DNA of 64,000 nt from Oegoconia quadripuncta (Eukaryota; Arthropoda; Insecta; Lepidoptera; Autostichidae), in NCBI GenBank assembly GCA_949316235.1, contig OX438758.1, positions 14,293,731 to 14,357,730 of the forward strand, written 5' to 3'. Below, piece after piece: positions 34,951-45,628 of this stretch. The notes below the pieces were generated by a model. The model searched no databases. It was not told the origin of the DNA and saw nothing but the letters and a program-made list of their open reading frames with translations. Position numbers and translations under genes: made by a program. Each line of letters opens with the position of its first letter. Positions within the stretch are counted from its first letter, which is position 1.

Positions 34951-35944
34951 TATTGACCGAAATGCTTATGGTGACAACACAAAATATTTAAAACGAACCA
35001 AACTCCCACAAATCTGGAGGGAAAACGGCGTAACGAGGCAACACTCAAACAGTAAGCCGGTCTAGTTAGGGCCAATTAGCGGCCAGCTAGGATAAATAGG
35101 GCTTTTTATCGGGCCTTCCGAGACGTTTGGGCCACTTAGCGAGCGAGCGTGCGAACTTACTACACGGCGGAACTTACTATCCGGGCAATTAATCTCACTA
35201 CTACGTTTTTGCAGATACCCTTCAAATGGTCAACATCTCAATACTGTGTCCCAAACATTTGCACGTGTAAATGAAGATAAGAAATTGAGATTTTACATTT
35301 ATTGAGATAGGTTAGTGTGGTTCAAAATTAAGCTTGATCAATCTGCACCTCTATCATGACTTTACACAAACAGGAAATCTATTATTAAGCATCTTAAGGA
35401 AAATCTACAAAACCAATTCTCTTCAATCCCTGCAAAAATCAGAAAATTAAAATCTTTATATAACTCATAAATATTTACATAATCCTTATTAATTTTCAAA
35501 AACGAACCCCCAATCGGTACCCCATAAGTTTGTGTCTGTATGTAGCATAGTAGGTACTGCAAAAGCGCAAAACAAAAGAAGTTTTTCTGATTGGAAGCTG
35601 ATTTTCTACGGGATGATTTTTAGATTTGTCTGGTGGAAATCGGTTTATCCGTTTCCAATTAGGTAATTTAGATATTAACACAGTTGGTTTGTTTACTTAG
35701 TACCTAGATAATCTCGGGGTTTCCTACATTTTCAATTTATTACTGTAAAGTTTTGTCGTTGTTTTGATCATCCGAATTAAATGTAATAGATTATAAAAAA
35801 ATGTATGGCCGATGCAAGTAACAGTGACAAGGCGATAGTTTGTGTCAACTCATGGCAGCTGTGAAACATCAGTGTGGCAGTTTCGACTTTATACTATAAG
35901 TATTGCTTCAAATTTTTTTTACTCTGTCTTACGAAGATTATGAA
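34951..35944. other. Intron, unique with GC-rich patch
   Basis: At 35030-35200 two donor-like minus-strand sites (gtaagttc, gtaagttc) follow each other, but no good acceptor precedes them. The frame at 35496-35681 is open but not recognised. Confidence 0.35.
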
Positions 35945-36075
35945 TAGATGATCATCATAATTACATTAGCCACAGAACGTCCCCCATAGATTTCCAGACG
36001 GACCGGTTGGAAATGACCTACATCCAGCAATTTCTCGCGACCTTCATCAGATCCCCGAGATTTCCATGGATAATT
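35945..36075 (-). pseudogene. RTE-clade LINE 3' end
   Basis: The antisense phrase acgtcccccatagatttccagacggaccggttgg and the catccagcaattt (W-M-Q) segment identify it. The hAT element at 36084 inserted just beside it. Confidence 0.65.
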
Positions 36076-36083
36076 AGATCCAC

Positions 36084-36255
36084 CAGTGGCGTGCCCTCCA
36101 TAGGTAGAGACACAGTGCCTACTGTGTTTAAACACTAAAATATTCTAAACAGTTGCAAAGATTGCTAATAAGAGTTCCTAAGTTATTATTTTGCAGTTGT
36201 AAAGCAAATTTTGTCGTTCTACCTACCCTGTGTCAAAACCTCGTACACGCCACTG
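36084..36255. mobile_element. hAT-type MITE G, copy 1, with 8-bp duplication
   Basis: The ends CAGTGGCGTG and CACGCCACTG are perfect 10-bp inverted repeats. The flanks AGATCCAC (36076-36083) and AGATTCAC (36256-36263) match at seven of eight bases. Related copies are at 42866 and 51293. Confidence 0.85.
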
Positions 36256-36483
36256 AGATTCACTATAATAATATAAAGCCAGCTTGTGAAGTATCAACAC
36301 GTTGATAACCAGATGATATAAATTGATACGATTGATAGCTAATAAGGACTACTTATCAATTCAAATGTGTATGTAACCTTGGTTTGGAGACAACGCGATA
36401 ATGTATGCACATACATAATTGATATTAAGTAAACAAATAGTTGAAGTCACAAATTGTACGTTTAATATTAGTCTAACACTTAC

Positions 36484-36541
36484 CGGGTTTAGGTTGAGGT
36501 GTTTTGAGATCGCTGTTAGTTGATTGGGGGTTTTCTTGCAC
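36484..36541 (-). CDS. Split gene, fifth exon of the set
   Basis: The acceptor ccatttgacag is followed by 58 nt and a strong donor, gtaagtgtta. Read in phase 0 it gives VQENPQSTNSDLKTPQPKP plus one base (G), so it leaves in phase 1, which the terminal exon at 25794-25933 completes. The peptide is polar with many Pro, Gln and Thr, as in a disordered linker. No domain is recognised. Other frames are also open over so short a length; the choice rests on the shared phase with its neighbours. Confidence 0.68.
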
Positions 36542-36612
36542 CTGTCAAATGGAATATGAAACTGTAGTCCTTCATTTTCTAAATTCAATATATAACTTAA
36601 ATTTAGGATTAT

Positions 36613-36806
36613 TTTTAAATACTCGGTTTGGTTGGTAGTAGGCCATTTTAAATTTCCGCCTGGCTAGCTACCACCATCTTAATAGCATATATTAATGTTA
36701 ATAGCATTGTTGTGTTGCGGTTGTCAGAGATAAGATAGCCAGTCCCCCAAAAAGATTGTAATTGTGTGATTGAGTGCAAGTGCTAACCCGTTGTGCATAA
36801 AAAGAA
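36613..36806 (+). mobile_element. SINE A, rearranged partial copy
   Basis: It has the body from TTTAAATACTCGGTTTGGTTG to the tail CGTTGTGCATAAAAAG, without a head and with a deletion before tgattgagtgc. It lies in an intron of the split gene, antisense to it. Confidence 0.85.
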
Positions 36807-37014
36807 ATATATTCACGCTTCTTGGGCTATAAATTCGAAAATGAAGTTGTCTATATGCGTAATTACTAATTCGATTTGAATCAAGTTTGTCAGACATGTA
36901 ATTTAAAACAGGTACCACAACAGATGTGACGTTAATCGAAAAAAAAAGCAGTTACTTAAATTGAAAAGACGAGCGTCAGATCTAGAGTGCTTATAGATAA
37001 AATAAAAATAATCA

Positions 37015-37112
37015 GTGTATCATGATGTTATTGTACGCTGTACGCTGTATTCTTCATGTAGCTTTTGTTAATTGTGCAATAAAGAGTATTTGATTGATTG
37101 ATTGATTGATGT
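37015..37112 (+). mobile_element. LINE 3' tail with (GATT)n
   Basis: The segment ttgtacgctgtacgctgtatt, then gtgcaataaagagtattt, ends in five GATT units. Confidence 0.55.
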
Positions 37113-37220
37113 TATTTTTTATAGAATGTTATTTTTATTTAATTGTTTTGGAACTTATGGTATGTGTGTAACTGGAGTCACAAATAAACGATTTATCTAA
37201 CATTTAAAACAACTGAAATA

Positions 37221-37492
37221 TAATAATAAATAAATATCCTTACACATACACACAGCGCCATCTAGTTCCGCAGTAAGGAACTACAGGCTTGTATTGTTGA
37301 TAACAGATGGTTTATATACTACATAAATACATATATTTTTTGTAAATAAATACTTATTATAAATGAAAACATCCATAACTCGGGTACACATGTCCGTATT
37401 CATCACACAAACATATGCCCCTAGCGGGATTCGAACCCGCAACCTTTTGGTATAGTGGTCAGATTTGCTAACCACTCCACCAAACAGGTCGA
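37221..37492 (-). mobile_element. SINE B, full length
   Basis: The tail is TAATAATAAATAAA at the left, followed by cacagcgccatctagttcc. Box B is ggattcgaacccgc near 37431, and the head ends ccaaacaggtc. Confidence 0.95.
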
Positions 37493-37639
37493 CAAATATC
37501 ACAGCATGACATTCGTATTGTTGACAGTGATTTGTGAACATGTCAGCCAATTTCGAAATTCCACTTTTTGTCATATGTTAGTTGAGTTGTAATACTAAAT
37601 AAAAGATGCACAATATTGCGAATACAATATGTACGGAGG

Positions 37640-37925
37640 ATGTGTAAATACTTCCACTGCAGGGATATAGGCCTTCCCTCGTATATGAGCGAGTATGGGC
37701 CATACCATAAACCACCACGCTGGTCCAATGCGGGTTGGGGACTTCACTTGCGTTTGAATTTTTATTTCTCAGGCACGCAGGTTTTCTCACGATGTTTTAA
37801 GAGCAGTCAGATAAATGCACATAAGTAATTAAATTTGTAAACTCATTAGTACATAGCCTTCCAGGGAATCGAACCCGGAGCTCCCAAATTGGGAGACCGC
37901 GTCTTAACCGCTGATCCACCAACGC
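37640..37925 (-). mobile_element. tRNA-headed SINE of a fourth family
   Basis: The minus strand starts GTTGGTGGATCAGCGGTTAA (box A), has box B GGGTTCGATTCC, then a body with acatcgtgagaaaacctgcg and the tail phrase ggaccagcgtggtgg, which is widespread in Lepidoptera. It is close to full length. Confidence 0.8.
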
Positions 37926-38009
37926 TCTCTATCACCCTATATAACACCGTAAATATGGTAAGCTGCAAGTTGCGGTCCTTAAGAAATCCTGGTGCAGAGT
38001 GATACTTAC

Positions 38010-38108
38010 CAGTCGATTGGTGTAAGGGTTGAATGTAAATTTGTTCTCCTGCTCTTTCCGCGGTGTCGCCGCTATCACAGACAACGGGGTTGGAAGTGCC
38101 TTCATCTC
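38010..38108 (-). CDS. Split gene, fourth exon of the set
   Basis: The acceptor ttgtgttactacag and a strong donor, gtaagtatc, bracket 99 nt, exactly 33 codons in phase 0-0. The peptide begins EMKALPTPLSVIAATPRKEQ and ends ENKFTFNPYTNRL. The preferred frame has a coding-like third-position pattern (CTG, GTG, CAG, GAG). A second frame (GDEGTSNPVVCDSGD) is also open but does not match the phase of the neighbouring exons. It may carry a short linear motif such as KFTFNPYTNRL; the function is not recognised. Confidence 0.78.
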
Positions 38109-38396
38109 CTGTAGTAACACAAACGGTACTCGATTTAAGCACGACCTTATTTATGAAATGCAGTTCAACTTTGTATTAAACAAGCATTATTGTCATTGAT
38201 TTCTTACAGTTTCGACAATTCCGTATTCACACTAAATGTTTTGTGTGACATTTGTTTTTGATTTCATTTATATGACTGATCATTATTTTAATGACTTTCC
38301 GCTCAATTACATTGTTTTAAAATAGTTACCTGGAATATGATCGTAAATGTTTTTGTAATAATGCTTGATATTTTAGATTTTTTTTCATTTATATAT

Positions 38397-38830
38397 AAAC
38401 AAACACACCACAGAATGACGTATGACTATTGTTACATTGAAGCATTTCGTCGAAAAGCATGAAGAGGCTATGATTAAATGATTAGAATTAAATCAAGGCA
38501 GTGGCTATCTAAGACGTTATATCTAACATAGCAAATTCATAAACACGGACTATTGTTACATTGAAATGTTTAAGCGAAAAGCGTAAAGAGGATATGAATC
38601 AAACTGTAACGGTGTCGTTCTTTTGAGCTGTATAGTTGATAATTACCTATAACTGATGCTACAACGAATAAACAAACACATCACAGAGTGGACGTATGTC
38701 TACTATTACATTGAAACGAAAATCATAGGGATTATGATTAAAAGACTAGAATGAAGGCAGTAGGTGTCTAAAACATTTGATATGAGACTGTGTTTCTATA
38801 GTTGGTTTATTACCTATATGTGACTATAAA
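38397..38830. repeat. Degenerate tandem repeat in intron
   Basis: Three imperfect units share ACTATTGTTACATTGAA, starting at 38424, 38548 and 38699 (spacing 124 and 151). Units 1 and 3 also share AACAAACACA(C/T)CACAGA and ATGATTAAA. It is diverged, so the duplication is old. It lies between two exons of the split gene. Confidence 0.65.
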
Positions 38831-39040
38831 TGTTTTTCTTAATAAAAGTATTTTCCCCATACCGAAACATTTGAATCATACAATTATTTAGCAATATCAG
38901 ATTCAGATAACGACAAGTACATCATTTAATCATAATGGCATTACATTTCGAAATAGCAGCTTGGTGTGAATGTTTGTTTGGAAAAGATTAGTATGTTGAT
39001 TTGTATAGATAAAAGGCTTGATTTAAAGAAAAATACGCAC

Positions 39041-39085
39041 CTTTAAAATAGTTTCTATTGGCGGTTGGCTGCTGTCGATAGCATT
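39041..39085 (-). CDS. Split gene, third exon of the set (45 nt)
   Basis: A very good pyrimidine tract and acceptor, ttctttccctttcag, precede 45 nt, and the donor is gtgcgtattt. In phase 0 it reads NAIDSSQPPIETILK, exactly 15 codons. The second frame permitted by the exons upstream has a TAG in this exon, so this small exon fixes the reading frame of the chain. Being 3n in length it could be a cassette exon. Confidence 0.75.
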
Positions 39086-39974
39086 CTGAAAGGGAAAGAA
39101 CACGAAATGACATAGCGGCACATTATTTGATAGGGCATCAAAAAAGCCCCGCATTCACCCCCGGCGACGTGTCACGCGTTGTAATTTTTATTAAGGGGGA
39201 GAACCGGGGTGGGATCACTTCTTCCACCAAAAATTTTACAGCCACAATAACCTTTTATCGTTTTACAGAGACACGAACAAATTATCGTGTCAACAGGGAC
39301 AACATTCGGTATTTAACCTAATTTCTGTGGCGAATTCCTAACTATGCCAACGATACATCCTTTGTGATCTATCGAGGTGAAGAGAATTGGTTCACCGTAC
39401 CAAATGTAACATTTAAATTTAGTTGGCGGTAAACGACCATGAATAAAGGCACAGTGGAGAGACAACACGCCATAGCCTCGTACAAGCGCGTGCAAATATG
39501 CAAACGGGCAGAAATGAAAAACTACTTTTATGAGAATATACATTATGCCTCCTTAGCGGGGCGAACGATTAAATTTAGGGCCCGTTTACTGCCGACGATG
39601 CCGCTTGATTTACGGCTTAACGGCTGTAAAAGTATTGTTGTTATTGTTGAAGACATCGGCGAGGGCGTACGTACAGTCATCGGCAAGTGAAGCTTCATAC
39701 CAGTATAAACAGGCCCCTTGTAGTAATGACACAAGTCGAGATCCAAAGTTCGCTGTTGTCGTGGCGTCTGTACGCGCACTTTTTTATTATCTATACCAGA
39801 ACGAGATACAAGCCACAGAGGAATTTAAAATGCTTAAAAATGGTAATAGTATTTTATTAACGACCATACAATGACTAAGTAGTGTAAAAAAGACAATATC
39901 CACTAAACACTTTAAACAAGGAATCTTTTTTGATCTTAGACATAAGAAAACCTGCATAAATCAAATGTTTTAAA
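39086..39974. other. Unique region beside exon, possible regulatory DNA
   Basis: Non-repetitive and GC-balanced, with open frames on both strands (39127-39321, 39439-39690, 39543-39779, 39605-39874), which is a pattern I take as conserved or constrained noncoding DNA rather than genes. Repeated cataaa/ttttatg and ttacgg motifs occur. No splice pair was found. Confidence 0.3.
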
Positions 39975-40182
39975 TATTGGGTCTTTACCTATGAAATTGG
40001 AGTTTACTTTTAAAAATTAACGTTGTCTATACTTCACTTAATGTTATCCGATAATACACACAAAGTTTAGCAAAATTTGGATTTGCCGTTACCAAAAAAA
40101 GATCAAAAATGTTTGTATGGAGAAAACAGTCTTAATGAAATTCTTCATACAAAACACTAATTTCATAGGTAAGGACCTAATA
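39975..40182. mobile_element. TA-target MITE, copy 3, internally deleted
   Basis: It is in reverse orientation to copies 1 and 2: it starts TATTGGGTCTTTACCTATG and ends ATAGGTAAGGACCTAATA. At 208 bp it has lost about half of the element. Confidence 0.9.
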
Positions 40183-40265
40183 CTTTCCCCTAGACGAGCT
40201 GTCTGCGCATTTGACATTATTTGCCATAAAAAAACTTATCACTTCAATTTCACATACAACTAACT

Positions 40266-40283
40266 CCCCCCCCCCCCCCCCCC
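40266..40283. repeat. Poly-C tract, 18 bp
   Basis: Eighteen consecutive C are preceded by taact and followed by gcagc. It is a potential i-motif/G-quadruplex tract and a likely sequencing-error hotspot. Confidence 0.9.
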
Positions 40284-40444
40284 GCAGCTTTGTCCTTGTA
40301 GTTTTACTTTATCGCAAAGTAATCATATGTCTTCTTCTAGGCCATTCCAAATATGTGTCAGAATAGTGGCCGTCTGACAGATGTATTTTCAAGACGCCTA
40401 CTGTAAAAGGACCGAGATCGACGCTTTAAGGAAGCACGGATATT

Positions 40445-40560
40445 GACATCATCATATCAGCCAGAGGACGTTCACTGCCAGACCATAGTCCTCCCACCTA
40501 GATTTCTAAAACGACCGGTTGGACAAGTCCTTCATTCAGCGACCTTCATTAAGTCGACCT
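40445..40560 (-). pseudogene. RTE-clade LINE 3' end
   Basis: The antisense phrase cagccagaggacgttcactgc, then gaccggttgg and the cagcgaccttcatt segment, identify a short degraded copy. Confidence 0.6.
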
Positions 40561-40709
40561 ATGCTGCACTAACGCTGAAATACTTGTATAAAAATGCCAC
40601 TAGTCACTCATCCAAGGATTACGTGTTAAACGTTCCTTAATCGAAAACCAGTAGCGAATGCGAATGCGACTGCGCCAGGACTAATGCATGAGGCATGCAC
40701 GAATTGTGT

Positions 40710-41000
40710 TTTTTTTTATGCACAACGGGTTAGCACTTGACCTCAAATGTTAAGTGAAAATGAGGCCGAAGGTGGTAGCATACTGACTCAGAAACCCCAT
40801 CTTATTTGGGGGACTGACTATCTTATCTCTGACAACCGGAACACAACATTGCTGTTTGGCGGCCGATTTAGATAAGATGGTGGCAGCTAGCCAGGCGGAC
40901 ATTTAATATGCCCTACCACCAACCAAACCGAGTACTGGGGATCGAACCCGCGACCTCCGAATCGTAAACTCAATGTTGTTAACATTGAGCCACGGAGGTG
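40710..41000 (-). mobile_element. SINE A, near full length
   Basis: The T-rich left end (tttttttttatgcacaacgg) is the tail. The head ends ttgagccacggaggtgg. Small deletions in the tail and near box B. Confidence 0.93.
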
Positions 41001-42492
41001 GCCATGTAAAAATAATAGGTTAGCTGTAGATATTTATAGTGATTATAAATACAAGTTATTAGTTTATAATAGGTACTAACATATTCAATAACGATATAAC
41101 TTCAGCTCTTATACAAACATCTATACGAAGAGTAATGAATAATAATTATTGTATTAAATACAATTATGCCATAGATCAGTTTTAGACCTTAGCAAGTATA
41201 TTATATATTTCCTGTTTACATTTATCATCTGCTATTTACTATTATTTATGAGATTATGTAAAGATTTAAAATATTATGTAATTTAGTCACACTATATTTC
41301 TGTGCCTATTTTCTATTTCCATATCTTTTATCAATATCAGCTAGCATGCATAGACGACGGAATTTCTAGGATTATCCCATATTCTTCTAAGAAAAGGTCT
41401 ACAGTATTAGATATTATAAGAAAAGAGCTATGATACATCAAACAAACATCCGTGGGTGTTATTGTGTAGGTGTGAAATGTTATCTTCACATAAATGTCTA
41501 GAATTCTAGAAATAGATCACGTTAGAATTACTTCCTCAAACACTTCCTTTATTCGCTTAACTTTAATTGCTAGTCCAGCGCTAGCCCTGTGATTGGCTGA
41601 TAACATACGAAGGTCAGTTAAGGACCAATTAAAATCTGAAGATTGCTGGTTCGTGTCCCGTCACAGTCGTCAATTAATGTCCGCAAGATAGAATTGGACG
41701 GGAATTAAAGCTTTGTTTACATGTTACGAGTAACTCGCCGGGACAGTCGGTAGACAATCTAATCAATCAGTACACATATTGAACTCGCCTGTGCTCTCAA
41801 AACAGGCATAAGGTTTCTTTAACCAGTGATACGTACTCGTAGCTCTTTGAGAGGCTGATAGAATGTGATAGTATAAACTATGTGTTTAAATTTCGAAGGA
41901 AAGGTTTTACGCTAGAGTTGTCACCCGAACTTAATCATGGATCACGTCACAAGTAGTCACTATCTCAAGTCTAGTGTTATCGCTCGTAAAGATTGTGAGG
42001 AATGGCCTAAAACCTGAAATGTTTCTCACAGCCTGAAAATACGCAGCAAATCAAGAGCAATACCGTAACGTACTCTATGAAGGTACTTATGATTGTTAGC
42101 TTCATTACTGCGTAAATGCCCGTTCTGAGGAACTTCGGTGTGCAAATATATAAATGACAGTTAAGTTTTAAATATCACAGATATTTTACTTAGTTATTCA
42201 TCTTTTTGTAGTCGGAGACAGAGAAAAAGCGGGAAAAACGCGTTGGTGTTTTGACTATTTGATTGGTTTCTAATTTCTCTCTTTTTAAAGTCGTTTAATT
42301 TTGACCCAAAATTAAAAGCAAACATATAGGTATAATAGATGTAATCCAAACTAACACGTTATAAATGCGGGCTGAGCCGTCTACAGGCCATTTGTCTGAG
42401 CTTGTTTATTATCATGGCACACGCCTGTGTAGTAGGCATTGACTTTAAATCCTACTCCAGACTCGACGGAAAATAGTAGAAATGAACCAAAC
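41001..42492. other. Intron, unique AT-rich sequence
   Basis: No repeat or exon was recognised in 1.5 kb. Confidence 0.4.
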
Positions 42493-42570
42493 CTGAGCCT
42501 GGAAGCCGTTGGGTATCCGCAGGTTCGGCGGACGGTGTGCGGGGGGTCCCGTCGAGCCTGCCGCATCGCC
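42493..42570 (-). CDS. Split gene, second exon of the set (78 nt)
   Basis: A good acceptor, ttgtttaacttgcag, precedes 78 GC-rich nucleotides (26 codons, phase 0-0) followed by cag/gtttggtt, a moderate donor. The peptide starts GDAAGSTGPPAHRPP and ends NLRIPNGFQAQ; it is rich in Gly, Ala and Pro and likely disordered. GC content is far above the flanks. The antisense frame at 42509-42751 is open by chance. It joins in frame with exons at 46971 and 39041. Confidence 0.78.
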
Positions 42571-42865
42571 CTGCAAGTTAAACAACTACGTTAACTATGC
42601 TGTATATTACTATACAAAATATTTGAACCAGCAAAAATTGCTTAAACAGCAGATTTCAACAATGCTTCGTTCTCTTTCTTCAGAGTCGGTACATAAGCAG
42701 ATCTTTACTAAATTTATGAGAGACCACCCCGACAGTATACCCTCTCTTTAGTTCAAACGAAATGTCTACAATAACGTACTTTTTGAAGTCAGTTACAAAA
42801 GTAACGTGCTTTAACTTATAAGTTTGCAAATCGTAAATGTTTAACATTAGCTACTATTGCTATAT

Positions 42866-43111
42866 CAGTGACGTGCCCACCATACAGGCAGAAATGCAGT
42901 GCCTGCCCTATCAAATTGTAAGCTTTCCTCGAAATGCGTTGTCAGGATAGCTGATTCATACTGATGTGAAAAGAAATATACTAAACAGTTGCGAGGATTA
43001 CTATAAGAGTAAGTATTAAGGTTGTAGTAATTTGTAGTTGTATTTTTTCTCATTTAATAACAAATTTTATCATTCTGCTTACTCTGTGACAAAGTGCTGT
43101 GAACGCCACTG
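42866..43111. mobile_element. hAT-type MITE G, copy 2
   Basis: It starts CAGTGACGTGCCC and ends AACGCCACTG. The interior (ggcagtgcctgccc, cctcgaaatgc, gtagttgtattttttc) matches 51293-51702. No clear 8-bp duplication remains. Confidence 0.75.
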
Positions 43112-43271
43112 TCTGTACTATTATAAACGTTTATTGTTCTGGGTAAAACTCAGTACAAATTTTTTGAAAATCTGTGATCGGCAATCGTCAGCCCAGCCTG
43201 ACGAATACGCAATTCTACCCATTCCAAAGGTCGGATCTATTTTGACGTAGTCGCTTGTTTTTTCCCGAAAA

Positions 43272-43648
43272 TATTGGGTCTTTACCTATGAAATTGGAGT
43301 TATTTTTCTTCGTTAATCATATGTACCAATTCCTGCGATTTTCAAAGCTATATCCAAATTTGTTTTTTATTTGGAAAATGGAATATTATTTCAAGGTTTC
43401 ACAAGAAATATTTTTTAACTTCTGGGCTAAATCACATAATAAAAAAAATTTGAACAGAGCTCTTTTCATGTGCTTCCCATAATCATTTCTCAGATTCACT
43501 GAAATACTTAATGTTATGCGATAATACAAAGTTTAGCTAAATTTGGATTTGCCGTTCCCAAAAAAAAATCAAAAATATTTGTATGGAGAAAACAGTCTTA
43601 ATGAAATTCTTCATACAAAACGCCAATTTCATAGGTAAGGACCTAATA
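43272..43648. mobile_element. TA-target MITE, copy 4
   Basis: Starts TATTGGGTCTTTACC and ends GGACCTAATA; 377 bp. It carries an open frame from the end's own ATG (MKLELFFFVNHMYQF...), also open in the 59044 copy. Confidence 0.92.
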
Positions 43649-44169
43649 TAATGAATTCGATAAAAATTATATAATTAAATTTATTGGCGCTAGTTGGATG
43701 ACGCAATAAGTCCCATAAGAACGACTTATGGAAGATTTTGTACATCCTGCTCCTGGAATATTGGGTAGTTTTCCCCTCTCCCTTGCTACCCTGATATGAG
43801 AAATTATATAATAAATATAAAGCAATTTTCAATATCGCCCATTGTGAAAAAGAAAACAAGAACTGAATTTAATCGCAACAGCAGCAATAGGATGCCATAA
43901 ACAAAGCCATACAGATATAGATTCGATAAACTGTATTTATGATCTGAAATATGATTATGTCTTGCAAGGAATTTTATGAAAAAAAATCAATGCATGATAA
44001 CAATATCGAAAAATATAAACGGCCGAATAGAGAACCTCCTCCTTTTTTGAAATGGGTTAAAAATGTGTTTAGGATATTAGGAAATTGAAAAACACCTTTC
44101 GTTTGACATCCTAAAGCAGCACGTTGCCTCATTTAAAATATTTTAAAAAAAATGGAAATTTGCATAAAG
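43649..44169. other. Intron, no recognised feature
   Basis: AT-rich, with nothing supported. Confidence 0.4.
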
Positions 44170-44254
44170 GTACAGTCAGCTGCAGAGAAACCAAACCCCC
44201 TATTCACAATGACTGTAAGTACGGGGGGTCAGGTTTCTCTGCAGCTGACTGTAC
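44170..44254. mobile_element. 85-bp foldback element
   Basis: The arms at 44170-44192 and 44232-44254 are perfect 23-bp inverted repeats (GTACAGTCAGCTGCAGAGAA...). The similarity continues inward as CCCCC/GGGGG. It is probably a minimal MITE with TA target; only 39 bp separate the arms. Confidence 0.85.
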
Positions 44255-44344
44255 ATTCGCTCGTGAGACACCTAGCGAAAGAACAACGCAGTTTCTTTGT
44301 TCCCGGTACGGACAAATTTCGCCGTATTTTATATACAAATTCAA

Positions 44345-44648
44345 CCGCCTCCGTGGCTAATCTAAACAACATTGCGTTTACGATTTGGAGGTCGCGGGTT
44401 CGATCCCCAGCGGGGTATATATTTAGTACTCGGTTTGGTAGGTGGTAGGGCATTTTAAATGTCCGCCTGGCTAGCTACCACCATCTTATCTAAATCTGCC
44501 GCCAAACAGCAATGTTAATAGCATTGTTGTGTTCCGGTTATCAGAGATAAGATAGCCTGTTCCCCAAATAAGATGGGGTTTCCGGATCGGCCTCATCTTC
44601 ACTTAACATCACGTGAGGTCAAGTGCTAATCCGTTCTGCATAAAAAAA
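44345..44648 (+). mobile_element. SINE A
   Basis: From CCGCCTCCGTGGCTAATC through GGTTCGATCC to CCGTTCTGCATAAAAAAA, with small deletions in the 3' third. Confidence 0.94.
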
Positions 44649-44923
44649 TGTATTTTATTTGAACACAGTCGATTTCTTTATTTGAATGATATAAATCATT
44701 GTTTCCCGAGGGTTTCCTAAATTTTCAATTTATTAGTTATCCACAGATGGCAACGACCTCTGTAACAGGGCGACTGCGAAGCGATCTGCATCTATTAAAA
44801 TTTCCAGACTGAAAACACTTGAATCAACTTTGTGCTACCTTCAAGTACTGACACTGCGTTACCTCTATAAACGGCACAATTTTTTTGTGGTTTGTGTCGC
44901 ATATTTGCGCTTTTGTTTGATAA

Positions 44924-45336
44924 TGTTAGGTCTTTACCCATGAAATTGGAGATTTTTTTTCTTCGTTAATCATAATGTACCAACTCCTACGATTCTATAG
45001 CTATTTCCAAATTTGTTTTTTATTTGGAAAATAGAATATATTTTCAAGGTTTCACATGAAATATTTTTTAATGTCTGAGCTAAATCACATAATAAAAAAA
45101 ACTTGAACACAGCTCTTTTCATGATCTTCCCATATTATTTCTTAGATTCGCAGAAACTTTTATAAAGCAGTTACTTTTAAAAATTAACACTGCCTATATT
45201 TAACTTAAATGTTATCCGATAATATACACAAAGTTTAGCTAAATTTGGATTTGCCGTTCCCAAAAAAAAAATCAAAAATGTTTGTATGGAGAAAACAGTC
45301 TTAATGTAATTCTTCATACAATACGCCAATTTCGTA
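44924..45336. mobile_element. TA-target MITE, copy 5, right end damaged
   Basis: It starts TGTTAGGTCTTTACCCATG. The interior matches copy 4. The right end stops at CGCCAATTTCGTA, so the last ~17 bp are missing. Confidence 0.85.
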
Positions 45337-45628
45337 ATGTACCGAATTTCTTCTTTAATTTTTTCCAGACTGAAAAACAATGGTAAAGGGCGTTAAACAG
45401 TTTTTATAATTTTATTTCTTAATTTCCAAAATTATTTCTTAAGGTATCACAACAAATCGGTACAAACAGTACAACTAAAGATTGCAACTGCATACATACA
45501 AAATACGAAAAGAGTTTTCCATACCTAACTACCGTATTAGGCAGGACAGATGTAGAGATAGTAATATACCTACTCCGAAGGTCCGAACTGTGTACGCATT
45601 TACTGATGCATAGGTATAATCTAACTAA

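Noticed and set aside
35150..35190. Two consecutive gtaagttc donor-like sites on the minus strand
   Set aside because: No acceptable acceptor lies upstream.
37851..37925. Functional tRNA gene on the minus strand
   Set aside because: The tRNA-like sequence continues into a SINE body and tail, so it is the head of a SINE.
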